From the NCBI RefSeq assembly GCF_000158195.2, contig NZ_GL987993.1, positions 147,102 to 211,101 of the forward strand: a stretch of DNA of 64,000 nucleotides, read 5' to 3'. The translations under genes were made by a program, and so were the position numbers. The notes under the pieces were generated by a model. It made no database searches and was not told the origin of the DNA. It saw only the letters and a program-made list of their open reading frames with translations. Each line of letters starts with the position of its first letter. The stretch's first letter is position 1. Shown here piece by piece: positions 27,533 to 36,724 of this stretch. This DNA is from Fusobacterium mortiferum ATCC 9817. GTDB taxonomy: Bacteria > Fusobacteriota > Fusobacteriia > Fusobacteriales > Fusobacteriaceae.

Positions 27533-28864
27533 ATGGCAAAAGAGAAAGAAGAGTATGGATTATTTACTGCTATTGCTATGATAGTGGGAATAGTAATAGG
27601 TTCAGGTATATTTTTTAAAAGTGATAACATATTAGTATATACCAATGGAAGTATAATAAAGGGAGTGGCAGTATTTGTAATAGCCGCTATTGGAATAATA
27701 TTCGGAAGTCTTGCTATAGCTGTTTTAGCAACAAAAACTACCAAGCCTGGTGGAGTTATTACCTATGCAGATGAGTATGTAGGAAGAAAAATAGCTGGAG
27801 CTTTTGGATGGTTTCAGGTATTTATCTACTATCCATCACTATTAGCTGTGGTATCTTGGATAGTTGGGGTATATATGTGTATGCTTATGGGGTGGGAAGC
27901 TACTCCAGAGAGAATGGCAATAATAGGAGCAATAGCATTTTTAGGATGCTATACTATCAACTATTTCTCAGCATTACTAGGAGGATTTTTCCAAAACTTT
28001 ACTACTATATCTAAAGTTATTTTAATAGGAGTATTGGCTATAGCTGGATTTAAGTATGGATATCCTAAGATTATAACTAATGCAGAGATACTAGCAGCTG
28101 GGGGGGCACTAGCTTGGTTGGGAGCTCTAGCTCCAATAGCTTTTTCATATGATGGTTGGGTAGTTTCTACCTCTATATCACATGAGATAAAAAACTCTAA
28201 AAAAAATCTACCAATAGCTCTTATAATAGGACCTATATTTGTATTGGTAGCATATGTACTATATTTTGTGGGAATAAGTATCTTAGTTGGTCCAGAAAGA
28301 ATAATGGAACTAGGGGATGCCCATGTAAATGAAGCTGTAACTATGTTATTTGGAACAGCAGGAGCAAAGATATTTTTAATCTTCATAATATTTTCAGTGT
28401 TGGGAACTCTTAATGGATTTACATTAGGATTTTTAAGAATGCCTTACTCACTAGCTATTAGAGGAATGTTTCCAATGGCAGAAAAGATTAGCTATTTAGA
28501 GGAAGGACATCATGTACCTAAGTTTTCAGCTAAGATAGCTTTTGTAATTACGGCAGTATTTATAGTTATTAACTACATAGCTCAAAAGTATAATCTAATA
28601 CCAAACTCTGATATTTCAGAGATTCCTATAGTAGCTAGTTATATTCTATATATTATTCTTTATTTCTGTGTAATTAAGCTATATAGAAAAGGAGAAGTAG
28701 ATGGAGCTATGAAAGGATTAATAATCCCTATAATAGCTATTTTAGGGTCTTTGATAATAATAGTAGGGGGATTACAAAATCCAATGACATTTATTTATTT
28801 GGGAATTTGTGCTGTTGTTATATTGATAGCTTTAAAATATTTGAGTAATAAAAAAATTGCCTAA
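27533..28864 (+). CDS. APC-superfamily amino acid permease
   Basis: A secondary transporter in the inner membrane with twelve predicted segments. It starts with the family signature IAMIVGIVIGSGIFFKSD, where the first membrane helix breaks at GSG for substrate binding, and has SYDGWVVSTSISHEIKNSKKNLP in the middle. At 443 residues it is typical. It stands alone between two polysaccharide operons and has its own promoter. The substrate amino acid cannot be assigned. Confidence 0.87.
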   Translation: MAKEKEEYGLFTAIAMIVGIVIGSGIFFKSDNILVYTNGSIIKGVAVFVIAAIGIIFGSLAIAVLATKTTKPGGVITYADEYVGRKIAGAFGWFQVFIYYPSLLAVVSWIVGVYMCMLMGWEATPERMAIIGAIAFLGCYTINYFSALLGGFFQNFTTISKVILIGVLAIAGFKYGYPKIITNAEILAAGGALAWLGALAPIAFSYDGWVVSTSISHEIKNSKKNLPIALIIGPIFVLVAYVLYFVGISILVGPERIMELGDAHVNEAVTMLFGTAGAKIFLIFIIFSVLGTLNGFTLGFLRMPYSLAIRGMFPMAEKISYLEEGHHVPKFSAKIAFVITAVFIVINYIAQKYNLIPNSDISEIPIVASYILYIILYFCVIKLYRKGEVDGAMKGLIIPIIAILGSLIIIVGGLQNPMTFIYLGICAVVILIALKYLSNKKIA

Positions 28865-28885
28865 ATTAAATAAATACTGTATAAT
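28857..28885 (+). promoter_or_regulatory. Promoter of the second Wzz gene
   Basis: TTGCCT at 28857-28862, 17 bases, TATAAT at 28880-28885. The -35 overlaps the end of the permease gene. Confidence 0.6.
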
Positions 28886-28933
28886 ATCTCATGTGTAAAA
28901 AATTATGGAGGAAAAGAAAAGTGAGAGAGTTAG

Positions 28934-30244
28934 ATGAAAGAAATTTATGAAGAAGAGGATGAGATAGATTTAATGGAGCTTTTTCATACAATATTAAAGC
29001 ATAAGGTAAAGATAGTTATAGTAACTATAGTAGTTATGTTATTATCTACTTTAGGTGGATATATCTATAATAGATTAAATAGTTTTAATACAGCTATTAT
29101 AGGTTTTAATTATCCAGAGTTACAAAAAGGAAAAAATCCAGATGGCTCAATATTTTTAAGAACTGATATTATACCTCTAGATGTAATTAATGATACTTAT
29201 AATATGTACCAAGAGAAATTAGGCGGAAAAAAATTAGATGATTTTAGAAACTCTATAGAGGTAGAAGGAATAATACCAGATTCTACACAAACCCTTATAG
29301 ATAATGCATTAAAAAGAGGAGAAACTCTATCTTTTACTGCTAGTAACTACAGAATTAAGATTAAAGAAAAAGATAAAGAGATATTAAATAAGTTAATAAA
29401 TGATTCAATAAGTAGTTATATTACTAAGCATAAACCCAATTATATAATTCAAACAATAGGAGATGAAATATATAATTATGACTATAGTGACAGCTATATC
29501 TTATTGGATGAAAGATTAAAAATGATGGAAATGGCTATAGCTTCTTATGAAAATAAAAATTATATCTCTACTAAATTGGGATACTCTTTTGGAATGATAA
29601 GTGAAAGAACAAGAAATTTAAAAAATGTAGAATTAAAAGATTACTATTCGTATTATTCAATAAATGGACTTTCAAAAGATAGCAGTAATAAATTACTTAG
29701 AGTAGATTCTGAAATTCAAGATCTAATACTTGAAAATCAAGCTTTAAATGGTAAAGTAGAGGTTTTAAATGAAATGTTACACAATTTTAAACCTACTCAG
29801 AAACAAATAGTAATACCTAATATAGCAAATGAAGGAGTAGATATTGAGGATAAAAATGATTACTATTCAAAGTTGGTAGAAGATTATGTAGCATTAAATA
29901 ATAATATAGAAGACAATAAAGTAAAAATACAACTATTAGAAAATAGTAAAGTAGATATTAAGGCACCTAGTGCTGAAGAGATTAAAAATTTAGATGATAA
30001 ATTAAGAGTTGTTGTAGAAAAAGCAAATAAAATAATAGAGGATATGAATATTTTAAGTAGAGAGTATATTGACTCTACTTATTCAGATATGATAAAAATA
30101 GTATCTCCAGTTACTACAGACACAGAAGGAAAGCCATTAATATTATTTGTAGGTGTGGGAGCTGTGTTAGGAATAATGTTAGGAGTATTTTTAGCATTTA
30201 TGGCGGAGTTTATAAGAAACTATAAAAATAAGTATTCAAAATAA
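28934..30244 (+). CDS. Large Wzz-family chain-length determinant
   Basis: A polysaccharide co-polymerase. It opens with an acidic stretch (EIYEEEDEIDLMELFHTIL) like the first Wzz, then a membrane segment at about residues 25-45, and a long, coiled-coil extracytoplasmic domain with FNTAIIGFNYP. The C-terminal membrane segment near residues 395-420 is preceded by IVSPVTTDTEGKP. At 436 residues it is larger than the CpsC form at 20208, resembling the long-chain types of O-antigen and capsule systems. A terminator follows, so it is transcribed separately from the sialyltransferase module. Confidence 0.78.
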   Translation: MKEIYEEEDEIDLMELFHTILKHKVKIVIVTIVVMLLSTLGGYIYNRLNSFNTAIIGFNYPELQKGKNPDGSIFLRTDIIPLDVINDTYNMYQEKLGGKKLDDFRNSIEVEGIIPDSTQTLIDNALKRGETLSFTASNYRIKIKEKDKEILNKLINDSISSYITKHKPNYIIQTIGDEIYNYDYSDSYILLDERLKMMEMAIASYENKNYISTKLGYSFGMISERTRNLKNVELKDYYSYYSINGLSKDSSNKLLRVDSEIQDLILENQALNGKVEVLNEMLHNFKPTQKQIVIPNIANEGVDIEDKNDYYSKLVEDYVALNNNIEDNKVKIQLLENSKVDIKAPSAEEIKNLDDKLRVVVEKANKIIEDMNILSREYIDSTYSDMIKIVSPVTTDTEGKPLILFVGVGAVLGIMLGVFLAFMAEFIRNYKNKYSK

Positions 30245-30250
30245 TAATAT

Positions 30251-30280
30251 GGGGAATAGTTAAAAACTATTCCTTTTTTT
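30251..30280 (+). terminator. Terminator after the large wzz gene
   Basis: GGGAATAGT pairs with ACTATTCC around TAAAA, followed by TTTTTTT. Confidence 0.8.
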
Positions 30281-30298
30281 GATAACTAGGAGGTAGCT

Positions 30299-31309
30299 AT
30301 GGAAAGAGTATTTCTTTATGATATGGACAGAGTTTTGCTTATATTTTTACTTTTAGCAGATTTAGAAAAAGATAATATTACCTATATAACTTATGAAGGA
30401 AAAGAGAAAATCTTAGAAAAACTTGTAGGACAAAAGATAGTTTTAGAAAAATCTAGAATGTATGCTAAAAATCCCAAATTTAATAGATTTAAAATGGCTA
30501 GCTATATAGGAGATATAAGGCATGAATTAGCTCCACTTCTTAATAGGATAGAGAAGGGAGAGAGTGAGCTATATGGTATGGATAATCTTGAGCTTGGAAG
30601 AAGAGTATTCTATAAAGAGAAAATAAATGTTATAGAGGAAGGGACTTTAAACTATATGCCATATAAGGCAGCTCCTAGTGGTATGAAAGAGAAGATACAG
30701 GATATTATAGCCAAACTCTATGGAATAGGAGAGAGAAAAGTTTTGATGGGCTATGGAGATAGATGTAAAAAAATCTATCTCACATCTTCACTTTGTGAAA
30801 AAATACCTCAAGGGCTTGAAAATAAAGCTGAGGTAATAGATCTTCAAGAGCTATGGAATAAAAAAAGTGAAAATGAAAAGAGATTGATAAAAGATGTTTT
30901 TAGTTTTAATGAGGAGATATTTCAAAAGGTAGATGGAGAAACAGTTATGCTCTTTACCCAACCTATGTCAGAGGATGGAATAATTTCAGAGGAGAGAAAG
31001 ATAGAACTATATAGTAAAGTATTAGCTAACTATTCAAATAAGTCTATTATAATAAAACCTCATCCAAGAGAAAAAACAGATTATTCTAAATATTTTAAAG
31101 AGTATTATGTGATGAAAGAGAAGTATCCAGTGGAACTTTTAAGTGTTATGGGAATAAAACTAGAAAGAGTGGTTACTCTTTTCTCCACAGCTGTATTTGG
31201 TTTTGGAAAAGATGTAGCAATAGATTTTTATGGAACAGAGGTAGATGATAAACTCTTTGAAAGATTTGGAAGTTGTGATAGTATAATGATAAGAAATGTA
31301 GAGCTTTAA
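30299..31309 (+). CDS. Sialyltransferase-like glycosyltransferase (GT52 or polysialyltransferase-like)
   Basis: Likely transfers sialic acid or a related nonulosonate onto a glycan. It has the two short motifs shared by several bacterial sialyltransferase families: the acidic D/E-D/E-G motif as VIEEGTLNY near residue 118, and the His-Pro motif as IIKPHPREKTDY near residue 253. A Ser-containing element follows (TLFSTAVFGFG, near residues 298-308). At 336 residues it matches GT52 length. The linked flippase and CMP-sialate synthetase genes support the reading. Linkage type and acceptor are unknown. Confidence 0.7.
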   Translation: MERVFLYDMDRVLLIFLLLADLEKDNITYITYEGKEKILEKLVGQKIVLEKSRMYAKNPKFNRFKMASYIGDIRHELAPLLNRIEKGESELYGMDNLELGRRVFYKEKINVIEEGTLNYMPYKAAPSGMKEKIQDIIAKLYGIGERKVLMGYGDRCKKIYLTSSLCEKIPQGLENKAEVIDLQELWNKKSENEKRLIKDVFSFNEEIFQKVDGETVMLFTQPMSEDGIISEERKIELYSKVLANYSNKSIIIKPHPREKTDYSKYFKEYYVMKEKYPVELLSVMGIKLERVVTLFSTAVFGFGKDVAIDFYGTEVDDKLFERFGSCDSIMIRNVEL

Positions 31310-31324
31310 AAATAGGAGAAAATA

Positions 31325-32653
31325 ATGAGTAGTGGAGGAAAAATAACTAAAAATATAGCTTGGCTTATGTTTGACCAAGTATTTATACTGTTGTTACAAT
31401 TTTTAGTAGGAATAAAAATTGCCAACTACTATGGGGCAGAACTCTATGGAAAATATAATTATGCTGTATCTCTAGTAGTATTTTCAGCAATACTATTTGA
31501 GTTGCTCAATAGTAGGGTAATAAAAAAGCACTATACAGAGGATAACTTCAATAATGTTATCTTCAATGTGAATTTTTTTCGTAACAGTATGGCAGGGATA
31601 ATAATATTTATACCTGTAATTTTAAAATTTACAGTTGGTATGGATAATCTTCTTTTCTATATGCTACTGCTTATCTGTTTAGATAATATACTTACTACAG
31701 CAACCTATGGGATAGAAAACTTTTTTGAGTTTAAACTAGAATCTAGAAGAATAGTTATCTCCAATAATATAGTAAAGATAATATCCTATACACTTCAATA
31801 TATTGGAATGCTATTTGGAGTGGGGATAATAGCTGTTCCTGCCATAAGGTGCATAGGTAGCCTTATAAGAATGGGAATATTGAAATTTCAATATAGAAGA
31901 ACCTACTTATCAAAACTTTCAAATATAGAGAGAAGGATAGATAAAAATCTACTCTATCAGATAATAGATGAAGGGAAATTTTTGTGGGTAACCTATATAT
32001 CATTTTTAGTCTATACTCAAGTGGATAGACTTATGATAAAATACTATATGGGAGTAGCAGATGTAGGGATATATACAATAGGAGTGCAGCTATCTACTAT
32101 CTTAGCTATACTTTTAGGTCCTGTACAAAATTCACTTTTTCCTAAGATGATGGAGCTGTATAGAAAGGATTATAAGGAGTATTACCAATTTTATCTTTTT
32201 TCTAATACTCTAGTGACACAATTTTATTTTATAATAACCTTAGTATCAATAGTTGTAGTAAAATATACCTTTGGATATGTATATGCACAGGAATATAGTC
32301 CAGCAATAGGAGTTTATACTATTTTAGCAGTATCAATATTTATAAAGGCTAATGGTTCATTGCAGACTGGACATATGACACTTAAAAATATAACTAAGAA
32401 AAGTTTTTATAAGACACTTATAAGTCTTATACTAAATATAATTTTAAATGCTCTCCTTATACCTAGATATGGAATAGATGGAGCTGCTATTGCCACACTT
32501 ATTACTCAGTTTACAGCTCTATTTTTAATAGATTTCTTTATAGCAGAGTACAGGGAGCAAGCTTGGATTCAATTAAAATCATTTAATACTTTTTATCTTT
32601 TGAAGGAGATTATTAAAAAATATAGAAGTAGAAAGGAGAAGCAAAATGTATAA
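31325..32653 (+). CDS. Second polysaccharide flippase, Wzx-like
   Basis: A polytopic protein of 442 residues with about twelve hydrophobic segments. Its N-terminus, NIAWLMFDQVFILLLQFLVGIKIANYYGAELYGKYNYA in family terms, carries the Wzx-type YGAELYGKYNYA element. It would export the sialylated oligosaccharide made by the neighbouring enzyme. It overlaps neuA by eight bases. It is only distantly similar to the flippase at 15619, so the two serve separate polymers. Confidence 0.82.
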   Translation: MSSGGKITKNIAWLMFDQVFILLLQFLVGIKIANYYGAELYGKYNYAVSLVVFSAILFELLNSRVIKKHYTEDNFNNVIFNVNFFRNSMAGIIIFIPVILKFTVGMDNLLFYMLLLICLDNILTTATYGIENFFEFKLESRRIVISNNIVKIISYTLQYIGMLFGVGIIAVPAIRCIGSLIRMGILKFQYRRTYLSKLSNIERRIDKNLLYQIIDEGKFLWVTYISFLVYTQVDRLMIKYYMGVADVGIYTIGVQLSTILAILLGPVQNSLFPKMMELYRKDYKEYYQFYLFSNTLVTQFYFIITLVSIVVVKYTFGYVYAQEYSPAIGVYTILAVSIFIKANGSLQTGHMTLKNITKKSFYKTLISLILNIILNALLIPRYGIDGAAIATLITQFTALFLIDFFIAEYREQAWIQLKSFNTFYLLKEIIKKYRSRKEKQNV

Positions 32654-33353
32654 AGGGAAAAAAATATTGGGAATAATACCAGCTAGAGGTGGAAGCAAGG
32701 GGATACCTTCAAAAAATATAATAGAGATATATGGGAAACCACTTATACAATATTCAATAGAGTGTGCTAACTCATCAAAATATTTAGATAGGACAGTTAT
32801 TTCTACTGATGATTTGGAAATAAAAGCTGTGGCAGAAAAATTTGGTGGAGATGTTCCTTTTATGAGGCCTGCAGAGTTAGCTCAAGACACATCTAAGACA
32901 ATAGATGCAGTGGTGCACGCTATAAATTGGCTAAAGGAGCATGGAGAGGAGTATGATTATCTAGTATTACTTCAAAATACTGTACCTCTTAGAAAAGGTT
33001 GGCATATAGATGAGGCAATAGAAAAGCTTTTTGAAAGTGATGAGAAAAGCCTTGTAAGTGTTACAGAAGTTGATGAGAACCCAGTACTTATGAGAACTAT
33101 TAATGAAGATGGAACTGTAAAAAATCTTCTTTCATTAAATAGTACAATGAGAAGACAGGATTTTCCAAAGTTCTATAGAGTAAATGGAGCTATATATATT
33201 CAAGAGTTAAATGAGGATTTTGGTTTAGATACAAGTCTTAATGATGGTAGACTTGCCTATGTGATGAATGAAAAATACTCAGTGGACATAGATACATATC
33301 TTGATATTAAAAAGATAGAGTACTATCTAGATCAAGAACTTAATAATAAATAA
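32646..33353 (+). CDS. neuA: CMP-N-acylneuraminate cytidylyltransferase
   Basis: Activates a nonulosonic acid with CTP to give the CMP-sugar used by the sialyltransferase at 30299. The nucleotide-binding start IIPARGGSKGIPSKNI is complete, and DYLVLLQNTVPLRKGWHI and the C-terminal YSVDIDTYLDIK are present. At 235 residues it is the short NeuA/PseF/LegF form, so the acid could be sialic, pseudaminic or legionaminic. Neither the synthase (neuB) nor the epimerase (neuC) is in this window. Confidence 0.87.
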   Translation: MYKGKKILGIIPARGGSKGIPSKNIIEIYGKPLIQYSIECANSSKYLDRTVISTDDLEIKAVAEKFGGDVPFMRPAELAQDTSKTIDAVVHAINWLKEHGEEYDYLVLLQNTVPLRKGWHIDEAIEKLFESDEKSLVSVTEVDENPVLMRTINEDGTVKNLLSLNSTMRRQDFPKFYRVNGAIYIQELNEDFGLDTSLNDGRLAYVMNEKYSVDIDTYLDIKKIEYYLDQELNNK

Positions 33354-33389
33354 GAGTACAAAAATATTTATTTTCTCTATATATTATGA

Positions 33390-33395
33390 TATAAT
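33390..33395 (+). promoter_or_regulatory. -10 element before the FMN-binding protein
   Basis: TATAAT, about 42 bases upstream of the start; no convincing -35 is seen. Confidence 0.35.
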
Positions 33396-33437
33396 AATGA
33401 AGAATAAATCTTTATTATAGTATAGGAGGAAAGAGAA

Positions 33438-33800
33438 ATGAATGTTGAGAAAATTAGAAAAATCTGTGTAATAGCTTTTATTGTAGTTGGACTAGCTTGT
33501 ATATTTGTAGAGAAAGCTAATGCACCTAAAGAGTATACTGGTGTAGGAGATGGATTTAATGATGAGATTACTGTAACAATACTTGCTAAGAAAAATTCTA
33601 AAGGTGAAGTTAGAATCTCTGATATAAAATATACACATGATGATACAGCAGCAATAGCTGACCCAGCAATAGGACAATTAATTACTCAAATAAAATCTAC
33701 TCAAGATATATCAAAACTAGATGCAGTAGCAGGAGCAACATATAGCTCAGAGGGATTTATAATGGCTGTAGAGGATGCTGTATCTAAGATAGAAGACTAG
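33438..33800 (+). CDS. Membrane-anchored FMN-binding domain protein
   Basis: An extracytoplasmic electron-transfer protein of 120 residues. It has one N-terminal anchor (CVIAFIVVGLACIFVEKA) and then an FMN-binding domain of the RnfG/NosR type. The flavinylation motif is seen near residue 102 as AVAGATYSS, corresponding to the (S/D)GATxxS/T site where ApbE attaches FMN to threonine. AGGAGG precedes the ATG. It stands alone before a terminator; redox partners are not encoded nearby. Confidence 0.82.
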   Translation: MNVEKIRKICVIAFIVVGLACIFVEKANAPKEYTGVGDGFNDEITVTILAKKNSKGEVRISDIKYTHDDTAAIADPAIGQLITQIKSTQDISKLDAVAGATYSSEGFIMAVEDAVSKIED

Positions 33801-33838
33801 AATTAGAATTTAAGAAATTGGAATAAATTAAAATAAAT

Positions 33839-33920
33839 CAAGAATGACTTTTGTTTAAAGAATAAAGAGTAAGAATTTACTTTTATTCTTCTTAATCTAT
33901 GTCATTCTTTTTTTATTTTT
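33839..33920 (+). terminator. Nested terminator sharing a repeat with 19166
   Basis: Outer arms AAGAATGAC (33840-33848) and GTCATTCTT (33901-33909) enclose an inner hairpin (AAGAATAAA... TTTATTCTT), followed by a T-run. The first 23 bases match the terminator at 19165. Confidence 0.75.
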
Positions 33921-33929
33921 GTAACAATT

Positions 33930-34262
33930 TTGTCACAAATATTCAGTATAACAAAATCTGCTACTATCTCGCGTAATGGAAGTGGTAAGTATTTTATCTC
34001 TTTGTTATGTGAAACTGATATTCAAGAATTACCAAAAACTAATTCATCAGTAGGAATTGACTTAGGTATTAAAGATATGGCTATTTTATCTACTGGAGAA
34101 AAAATTGAAAATCTTAAATTTAGAAAACAATTAGAAGATAAACTAAAAAGAGAACAGAGAAAACTTTCTAAAAGACTTCTAATTGCTAAAAAAGAAAATA
34201 GAAAATTAAGCGAAGCTAAAAATATATTGACTGAAGGTCTAAGAATAAAACAAGCAGTCTAA
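33930..34262 (+). pseudogene. Remnant of IS605-family tnpB (RNA-guided nuclease) with internal deletion
   Basis: The frame encodes a middle piece of TnpB: TISRNGSGKYFISLLCE of the wedge region, then VGIDLGIKDMAILSTGEKI, which holds the first RuvC aspartate, and KLKREQRKLSKR. It then jumps at about 34218 to AKNILTEGLRIKQAV, the C-terminal end. The second and third catalytic residues and the zinc finger are lost, and the N-terminus is missing. Only 110 codons remain of about 370-400. No tnpA is present. It is inactive as a protein; the element's right end follows. Confidence 0.85.
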
Positions 34263-34396
34263 AAATAAAAAGAACCGTAGGAACTACGGGGTTAGCTTGG
34301 TAAATATAGTTGGCTAACAAAAGCAACTACTTCCCAAGAAGAAGCTCCCACTTCAAAAATTACAAAGTAATTTTAAGTGGGAGAGGTTCACAATAT
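34263..34396 (+). mobile_element. Right end of the IS605-type element with hairpin
   Basis: The sequence after the tnpB remnant (ACCGTAGGAACTACGG, TTAGCTTGGTAA, and the hairpin CTCCCACTT...AAGTGGGAG near 34347-34386, ending GGTTCAC) resembles IS200/IS605-family right ends. In intact elements this region also encodes the scaffold of the TnpB guide RNA. The left end is not recognisable. Sequence from 34397 to 34466 is the patatin gene's upstream region. Confidence 0.65.
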
Positions 34397-34466
34397 AAAA
34401 AATCATAGAATTCTCATAAAAAATAGTATAAAATATTATAAAAATAAATCATTTAGGGGGTAGAGT

Positions 34467-35300
34467 ATGAAAATAGGATTAGTTCTGGAAGGCGGAGGAA
34501 TGAGAGGTGTCTATACAGTAGGAGTACTAGATGCTTTTAGAAAATATAACTTTATGCCAGATTATGTAATAGGAGTTTCTGCTGGAGCTTCTAATGCAGC
34601 TTCATATATATCTAAGCAAGACGGAAGAGCACTTAGAACTAATATAGATTATATAGGAGATAAGAGATATCTTAGTTGGAGTAACTACTTAAAAACAGGT
34701 TCCCTCTTTGGAATGGATTTTTTATATGAAGAGATTCCAGAAAGGCTAGATCCTTTTGATTATGATAGCTTCTTTGCTAATCCATGTGATTTTAAAGTGG
34801 GAGTTACCAATGCAGAAACTGGAAAAGCAGAGTTTTATGGGAAGGACTCCATACATGATGGAGCAACCATATTGAGAGCTTCATCTTCTATTCCTTTAGT
34901 AGCTAATCCTGTAACTTATAGAGGAAAAATATATTTCGATGGGGGAACATCAGCTCCTATACCTGTATCACAAGCCTTAAAAGATGGTTGTGATACACTT
35001 ATAGTAGTTTTAACTAGAGATAGAAATTTTATAAAGCCACCACTAAAATGTTTTCCTTTAGTAGCTTGGAAGATGAGAAAATATCCAGCAATGGTGGAAC
35101 TATTAAAGAGACATCATAAAGTATACAAAGAGAATCAAGAGGAGATAAGAAGATTAGAAAAAGAGGGAAAAGCTATGGTTATAGCTCCCTCTGCTCCTCT
35201 AAAAATAGATAGATTTGAGAAGAGCAGAGAGAGATTATTGGCTGTCTATCATCAAGGATTTGCTGATGGAGAAAAATTTATAAAGAATTTTAAGTATTAA
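34467..35300 (+). CDS. Patatin-like phospholipase
   Basis: A serine acyl hydrolase with a Ser-Asp dyad. It has the oxyanion loop LEGGGMRGVYT near residue 8, the nucleophile GVSAGASNA near residue 37, and the catalytic aspartate in YFDGGTSAPIP near residue 157. At 277 residues it matches the short RssA/YlbK/YjjU-type family. There is no signal peptide, so it is likely cytoplasmic or weakly membrane-bound. It is monocistronic and faces argH tail to tail with a four-base overlap at the 3' ends. Confidence 0.87.
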   Translation: MKIGLVLEGGGMRGVYTVGVLDAFRKYNFMPDYVIGVSAGASNAASYISKQDGRALRTNIDYIGDKRYLSWSNYLKTGSLFGMDFLYEEIPERLDPFDYDSFFANPCDFKVGVTNAETGKAEFYGKDSIHDGATILRASSSIPLVANPVTYRGKIYFDGGTSAPIPVSQALKDGCDTLIVVLTRDRNFIKPPLKCFPLVAWKMRKYPAMVELLKRHHKVYKENQEEIRRLEKEGKAMVIAPSAPLKIDRFEKSRERLLAVYHQGFADGEKFIKNFKY

Positions 35301-36715
35301 TCTAAAATATTATTTAATTTAAACTCATTTACATGTTTTTCAGAGTCAAGAATAAATTTATCTAAAAATTCAATATGAGCTAAAACGCTTTCTTTACCAG
35401 GACCACCTAGTGTGGTTCTTTTTTCTACACAGTTTTTAATAGAGATAGCTTCATAGATATCATTGTCAAAAAGTTCAGAGAAATTTTTATAATTTTCAAG
35501 AGTTAAATTTTCAAATGTAGTATTATTATCAATACAGTAAGCTACCATACTTCCTACTATTTTATAGGCATCTCTAAAGCTCATTCCCTTTTCTGTCAAG
35601 AAATCAGCTACATCAGTGGCATTTATAAATCCTTGAGAGGCAGCTAAAAGTATATTTTCTTTTTTAACTGTGAGAGTATGGAACATTCCTATAAATACAT
35701 TTAAACAAGCTTTTACAGTATCTAGGGCATCAAAGAAATTTTCTTTATCCTCTTGCATATCCTTGTTATAAGCTAGAGGTATTCCTTTCATTGTTGTAAG
35801 TAGAGCCATTAAGTCTCCAAATACTCTTCCACTTTTTCCTCTAATTAATTCAGCAGCATCTGGATTTTTTTTCTGAGGCATAATACTACTTCCTGTAGAG
35901 AAGGAATCACTTAGTTCAATATATCCATAATCATTGGAACTAAAGATAATTATCTCTTCACAAAAACGTGAAAGATGAACCATAATAAGTGAAAAAGCAT
36001 TCATAATTTCTATTAGATAATCTCTATCACTTACACTGTCCATACTATTCCAAGTAGGAGCTGTAAATCCTAGTTCTGAAGCTGTAAACTCTCTATCTAG
36101 AGGATAAGTAGTACCAGCTAGGGCGGCAGATCCAAGTGGAGATGTATCAGCTAAACTTATAGCATTAGAAAGTCTTATATAATCTCTTCTAAACATCTCA
36201 GCATAAGCTAGGATATAGTGAGCAAAAGATACAGGTTGAGCTTTTTGTAAATGAGTAAATCCTGGCATATATGTAGATAAATTTTCCTTAGCCATAGAGT
36301 TTATAACTTCTAATAAATCTAAAAGTAGAGCCTGTACTTTTACAACTTCATCTTTAGTAAATAATTTCATATCTACAGCAACTTGGTCGTTTCTACTTCT
36401 TCCAGTGTGTAGTTTTTTTCCTATATCTCCAATTCTATCAATAAGTATTTTTTCAATGTTCATATGAATATCTTCATACTCAATAGAAAATACTATTTTT
36501 CCATCTTCTATATCTTTTAATATCTCTTTTAAAGTTTTTTCAATAAGTTTTGAATCTTCTAGAGGTATTATTCCTTGTTTTCCTAATCCTCTTACATGGG
36601 CAATACTTCCCATAATATCATACTTATATAATCTTTTATCAAAATTGATAGATGAATGAAAATCTAAAATTAAATGACTTGCTTTCTCTTTAAATCTTCC
36701 AGAAAAAAATTGCAT
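35297..36715 (-). CDS. argH: Argininosuccinate lyase
   Basis: Cleaves argininosuccinate to arginine and fumarate, the last step of arginine synthesis. It is 472 residues long and carries HTGRSRNDQVAVDMKLF, THLQKAQPVSFAHYI and the fumarase-superfamily signature GSSIMPQKKNPDAAELIRG with the catalytic serine loop. It is the second gene of a two-gene leftward operon, nine bases after the NhaC-family antiporter. No argG, argF or other arginine genes are nearby, so the reason for this pairing is unclear. The shared leader at 38200-38470 may regulate both. Confidence 0.92.
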   Translation of the reverse strand: MQFFSGRFKEKASHLILDFHSSINFDKRLYKYDIMGSIAHVRGLGKQGIIPLEDSKLIEKTLKEILKDIEDGKIVFSIEYEDIHMNIEKILIDRIGDIGKKLHTGRSRNDQVAVDMKLFTKDEVVKVQALLLDLLEVINSMAKENLSTYMPGFTHLQKAQPVSFAHYILAYAEMFRRDYIRLSNAISLADTSPLGSAALAGTTYPLDREFTASELGFTAPTWNSMDSVSDRDYLIEIMNAFSLIMVHLSRFCEEIIIFSSNDYGYIELSDSFSTGSSIMPQKKNPDAAELIRGKSGRVFGDLMALLTTMKGIPLAYNKDMQEDKENFFDALDTVKACLNVFIGMFHTLTVKKENILLAASQGFINATDVADFLTEKGMSFRDAYKIVGSMVAYCIDNNTTFENLTLENYKNFSELFDNDIYEAISIKNCVEKRTTLGGPGKESVLAHIEFLDKFILDSEKHVNEFKLNNILD

Positions 36716-36724
36716 AATTGCCTC

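Noticed and set aside
15619..32653. The two flippases as a recent duplication.
   Set aside because: They differ throughout, beyond shared family features, and have different lengths and partners.
34263..34396. Group II intron or attenuator upstream of the patatin gene.
   Set aside because: The sequence fits an IS605-type right end continuing from the tnpB remnant.
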